A stretch of 8,575 bases of DNA from a bacterium (lineage in GTDB: Bacteria; Actinomycetota; Acidimicrobiia; Acidimicrobiales; CATQHL01): contig JAPPKQ010000481.1 in NCBI GenBank assembly GCA_028819945.1, positions 1 to 8,575 of the forward strand. The letters are read 5' to 3'. The position numbers and the translations under genes are program-made. Positions 5,603 through 8,575 of this stretch are shown piece after piece. The stretch's first letter is position 1. The number at the start of each line of letters is the position of its first letter. The notes under the pieces are model-generated. The model was not told the origin of the DNA. It saw only the letters and a program-made list of their open reading frames with translations, and searched no databases.

Positions 5603-7677
5603 TGCGCCGCGCCGCCAGTGACGTCGGCGGGACCTTCACCGATCTTGTTCTGCAGGACGCCGCAACGGGCCGCTTCACGATCACCAAAGTCCTCTCGACA
5701 TCGCCGGATCCCAGCATCGGGGCCATCGCCGGCTTCGAGGCCCTGATCGATGCGGCCGGCGTCGAGGCGAACGCCGTCGACTATCTGGCCCATGCCTCGA
5801 CGGTTGCATCCAACCTGGTGATCGAGCGCAGCGGGGGACGCACGGCACTGCTGACGACCGAGGGGTTCCGCGACGTCCTGCACCTCCAGCGCCAGAAGCG
5901 GGCGGTGTCGCACGACCTGTTCTACGACAAGCCCGCCCCGCTCGTGGACCGCCGGGACATCCTCGAGGTGCCCGAGCGGATGGCGGCCGACGGGTCTGTG
6001 CTGGTCGCCCTGGACGAGCGACGGACGGCGGAGTTGATCGCCGAGATCGCCGCCCGCGGCATCGAGTCGGTCGCCGTCGTGCTGTTCCACGCCTACGTCA
6101 ACCCCGACCACGAGCACCGGGTGCGCGAGATCGCCGGCGAGGTGGCGCCGGGACTCCTGGTCTCGCTGTCCAGCGACGTCAGCCCGAAGTGGCGGGAGTA
6201 CGAGAGATCGAGCACAACCGTGATCAATGCGTACGTGAAGCCGAGTGTGAGCGGGTACCTCGACGGCATGCAGGCGTCGCTCGGCCGCCTCGGTATCTCC
6301 CGCCCCCTGCACGTCATGCAGTGCAGCGGCGGGTTGGCGGTCGTCGACGCGCTCAAGCGCCATCCCGTGACGCTCGTCGAATCCGGGCCGGCGGCCGGTG
6401 CGCTCATGGCCGGCATCCTCGGGCGGGTGTCGGGGCGGGATCGGATCATCGCCTTCGACATGGGCGGCACGACCGCCAAGGTCTCGATCCTGCAGGACGG
6501 CGAGCCCCAGATGGTGGAGGATTTCGAGGTGGCGCCGACCACGAAGCTCCGCCCGGGCAGCGGATTGCCGATCACCACGCCGGCGGTGGATCTGATCGAG
6601 GTGGGCACCGGCGGCGGCAGCATCGCCCACCTCGAACTCGGCGTGCTTGCGGTCGGTCCCGAGAGTTCCGGTGCCAGCCCCGGCCCGGCGTGCTACGGGT
6701 ACGGGGGCGACGCCCCGACGGTGACCGACGCCAATCTGGTGCTCGGCTACCTGGATGCGGACTACTTCCTCGGCGGCGACCTCGTCCTCGACGCCGAGGC
6801 CGCTCGCCGTGTCATCGAACGGGACATCTGCGGCCTCCTGGGGCTGTCGCTCGAGGAGGCCGCCTACGCCATCCACGCCGTCGCCAACGCCAGCATGGCC
6901 AACGCCATGCGGGCCATGACGATCCAGCGGGGCTTCGATCCCCGGGACTTCGGTGTCGTGGCGTTCGGCGGCGCCGGACCGGCTCACGCGGTGCGCATCG
7001 CCACCGAACTGGGCAGCCGGGAGATCCTCGTTCCCGCCAACGCCGGCGTCAGCAGCGCCATGGGTCTGCTCTTCGCCCCGATCAAGTTCGAGTTCGTGCG
7101 CACGCTCGTCACCCGGCTCGAGACCGGCAGCCTCAAGCAGATGAACGAGGTGTTCGCCGAACTCGAGGAGCGGGGAGCGGCCGGTCTGGCCGAGGCCGAC
7201 GCCACAGCGGGCGCCGGGTTCGTCCGCAACGCGCTGATGCGCTACGTCGGTCAGGGTTACGAGGTGGCCATCGGGATGCCGCCGGGGCATCTCGCCGCCG
7301 GCGACGTGGCGGCAACCAGGGCCCGGTTCCTCGAGACATACGAGCGGATCTACGGCTATGCGGAGCCCCACGGGGAACTGGAGATCGTGGACTACCGCGT
7401 GACCGCCTCGGCCCCGGCGCCTCCGTTCGAGTTGCCGCGGGTTGAGCGGGACGCCGCGGCGGACGCGGCGGCGAGGCGCAGCCGGGACTGCTACTTCCCC
7501 GGAGCCGGTTTCGTGGAGAGCCCGGTGTGGGACCGCTACCACCTGAGTCCAGGGGCGAGCATCGACGGGCCGGCCATCGTGCAGGAACGCGAATCCACCA
7601 CGGTCATCCCACCCGGCGCGGCGGCCGTGGTCGACGAGTGGCAGAACCTCGTGGTGTCGGTGGGGGAGGCGCCGTGA
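5599..7677 (+). CDS. Hydantoinase/oxoprolinase family subunit A (HyuA-like)
   Basis: A 692-residue full-length HyuA-type protein. The N-terminal ATP-fold signature is SDVGGTFTDL (7-16); the HASTVASNLVIER block starts at His65, SPKWREYERSSTTV spans 195-208, and the second phosphate loop DMGGTTAKV spans 287-295. VGTGGGSIA follows at 335-343, SGASPGPACYGYGG at 357-370 and AFGGAGPAHA at 455-464. Members use ATP to activate a carbonyl or enol: N-methylhydantoin and 5-oxoproline ring opening, or carboxylation of acetone and acetophenone, always with a HyuB partner. Which reaction occurs cannot be told from these motifs. The start ATG 5599 overlaps the ATPase stop; ATG 5602 is also possible. The end overlaps hyuB in GTGA, which fits equal production of the two subunits. 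Transport gene linkage suggests an imported substrate. Confidence 0.95.
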   Translation: MMRRAASDVGGTFTDLVLQDAATGRFTITKVLSTSPDPSIGAIAGFEALIDAAGVEANAVDYLAHASTVASNLVIERSGGRTALLTTEGFRDVLHLQRQKRAVSHDLFYDKPAPLVDRRDILEVPERMAADGSVLVALDERRTAELIAEIAARGIESVAVVLFHAYVNPDHEHRVREIAGEVAPGLLVSLSSDVSPKWREYERSSTTVINAYVKPSVSGYLDGMQASLGRLGISRPLHVMQCSGGLAVVDALKRHPVTLVESGPAAGALMAGILGRVSGRDRIIAFDMGGTTAKVSILQDGEPQMVEDFEVAPTTKLRPGSGLPITTPAVDLIEVGTGGGSIAHLELGVLAVGPESSGASPGPACYGYGGDAPTVTDANLVLGYLDADYFLGGDLVLDAEAARRVIERDICGLLGLSLEEAAYAIHAVANASMANAMRAMTIQRGFDPRDFGVVAFGGAGPAHAVRIATELGSREILVPANAGVSSAMGLLFAPIKFEFVRTLVTRLETGSLKQMNEVFAELEERGAAGLAEADATAGAGFVRNALMRYVGQGYEVAIGMPPGHLAAGDVAATRARFLETYERIYGYAEPHGELEIVDYRVTASAPAPPFELPRVERDAAADAAARRSRDCYFPGAGFVESPVWDRYHLSPGASIDGPAIVQERESTTVIPPGAAAVVDEWQNLVVSVGEAP

Positions 7678-8575
7678 CGGTCGATCCGCTCACCCTGGCC
7701 GTGATCTCCGGGGGCGTCGTGGCGATCGCCGAGGAGATGGGCTGGGCGCTGCGGCGCACCTCGTTCTCCGAGGCGGTACGAGAGGGCGAGGACTGCTCGG
7801 CATCGGTGTTCAACGCCGCAGGCGACATGATCGGGGCGGGCAACTACGCCCCCGGTCATCTGGGCACGAGCCCGACGGCGGTCGCCGGCGTCGTGGCGGC
7901 GTACCCGACCGAGGAGATGCGGCCGGGCGACGCCTTCCTGGTGAACGACCCGACGATGAACTCGGGCCACTTCCCGGACATCTTCTCGATCGCGCCCATC
8001 TTCTACGGCGACGAGATCGTCGGCTTCACCGTGGTAACCGCCCACCACGTCGACGTCGGCGGCGCCGCGCCCGGCAGCCAGGCGATCATCGGCATCGTCG
8101 ACATCCACCAGGAGGGGATCCGGATCCTGCCGGTCAAGTACTTCTCCGAGGGAAAGCCGATCCGCGAGGTGCTGGACCTGATCGCCACCAACGTCCGGAT
8201 CCCCGATCAGGTGGTCGGCGATCTGCGGGGCCAGTTCAACGCCAACATGGTGGGCGCCGCCAAGGTCTGCGAACTCATCGACCGGTTCGGTCTGGAGACC
8301 TACCGGGCGGCGACCGACGAGCTCCTCCAGCGCTCGCATCTGGCCATGCGGGAGCACATCGACGCCATCCCCGCCGGGCGCTACGAGTTCACCGATCACA
8401 TCGACGACTTCGGCCCCGACACCGAGCCGATCCGGATGCAACTGGCTATGACCGTCGGCGACCGCAGGATAGTCGCCGAAAACACCCGGTCCAGCCCTGT
8501 AAACCGCAACCGCGTAAACAACAACCAGGCGTTAAAGACGCCATACACGCATAACGCCACACAGAAGGTACATAT
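7674..8575 (+). CDS. Hydantoinase/oxoprolinase family subunit B (HyuB-like), N-terminal part
   Basis: Three hundred codons are present and the frame runs off the window; family members have about 550-600 residues, so roughly half is seen. HyuB marks are PGHLGTSPTAV (60-70), VNDPTMNSGHFPDIFSI (90-106; usual NDPY.GGTH.PD), AHHVDVGG (123-130), HQEGIRILPVKYF (145-157), DLRGQFNAN (183-191) and AGRYEFTDHIDDFGPDTEPI (234-253). The conserved Asp and His residues are the expected metal/substrate ligands of the partner to HyuA. GTG 7674 overlaps the hyuA stop, with GGAGG (7665-7669) four bases before it. From about residue 266 similarity fades: the family has DFTGSSP here and this protein has ENTRSSP, then an Asn-rich run. 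This coincides with falling GC at the window end and is probably sequence error. Reliable to about position 8465. Confidence 0.92.
   Translation, partial: MTVDPLTLAVISGGVVAIAEEMGWALRRTSFSEAVREGEDCSASVFNAAGDMIGAGNYAPGHLGTSPTAVAGVVAAYPTEEMRPGDAFLVNDPTMNSGHFPDIFSIAPIFYGDEIVGFTVVTAHHVDVGGAAPGSQAIIGIVDIHQEGIRILPVKYFSEGKPIREVLDLIATNVRIPDQVVGDLRGQFNANMVGAAKVCELIDRFGLETYRAATDELLQRSHLAMREHIDAIPAGRYEFTDHIDDFGPDTEPIRMQLAMTVGDRRIVAENTRSSPVNRNRVNNNQALKTPYTHNATQKVH
8465..8575. other. Probable low-quality or foreign sequence at the contig end
   Basis: By direct count, G+C is 40 of 60 bases at 8401-8460, 35 of 60 at 8461-8520 and 26 of 55 at 8521-8575, with A reaching 22 of the last 55. Codons that are scarce upstream (GTA, ATA, TTA, CAT) appear together. 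The reading frame stays open and traces of the HyuB pattern remain, so accumulated substitutions fit better than a clean junction. Confidence 0.6.

Noticed and set aside
5182..7542. A 786-codon open frame on the minus strand across the ATPase end and hyuA
   Set aside because: Same reason: shadow of strongly GC3-biased coding DNA, with composition such as long Arg/Gly/Asp/His/Val mixtures and no domain.
7536..8441. A 301-codon minus-strand open frame under hyuB
   Set aside because: hyuB motifs are clear on the plus strand; this is its shadow.

Overview
The window is a high-GC bacterial segment, most likely from an actinobacterium; the class cannot be fixed from this sequence. The reasons are strong G/C preference at third codon positions, an SpsB-independent Gram-positive style lipoprotein receptor with a long Pro-rich tether, antitoxin promoters of extended -10 type placed for leaderless mRNAs, and HyuA/HyuB and sugar-type ABC families common in soil and marine Actinobacteria. 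Long open antisense frames, one above 800 codons, are a by-product of this codon bias and are not annotated.

Layout. (1) Positions 1-366 (+) hold the C-terminal end of an FAD-dependent 3-ketosteroid dehydrogenase-like flavoprotein cut by the window edge. (2) Positions 367-476 carry a copy of the widespread 'VIPAKAGIQ' palindromic repeat between convergent genes. (3) Positions 477-1522 (-) form a toxin-antitoxin island: a solitary VapB-like antitoxin, then a Phd/YefM-type antitoxin and a PIN-domain VapC-type ribonuclease. Both antitoxin genes have an extended -10 element exactly one promoter length before the start codon, and the Phd promoter is buried in a perfect 16-bp palindrome, which suggests autoregulation. 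(4) The region of about 300 bp at 1469-1776 is the divergent control region, with several inverted repeats and a candidate promoter. (5) From 1777 to the end (+) runs one tight operon: a lipoprotein substrate-binding protein, a ribose-type (CUT2) permease, a two-domain ATPase, then HyuA and the first 300 codons of HyuB. The last three genes are joined by a stop/SD overlap, an ATGA overlap and a GTGA overlap.

Working model. The ABC system imports a small solute which the HyuA/HyuB enzyme, of the ATP-dependent hydantoinase/oxoprolinase/acetone-carboxylase superfamily, processes in the cytoplasm. Binding of a sugar-class importer to a hydantoinase-class enzyme in one transcript is the most interesting biology here; the substrate is unknown.

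The last ~110 bases show falling GC and fading HyuB similarity although the frame stays open. This looks like a poor-quality contig end and should not be read as real protein divergence.
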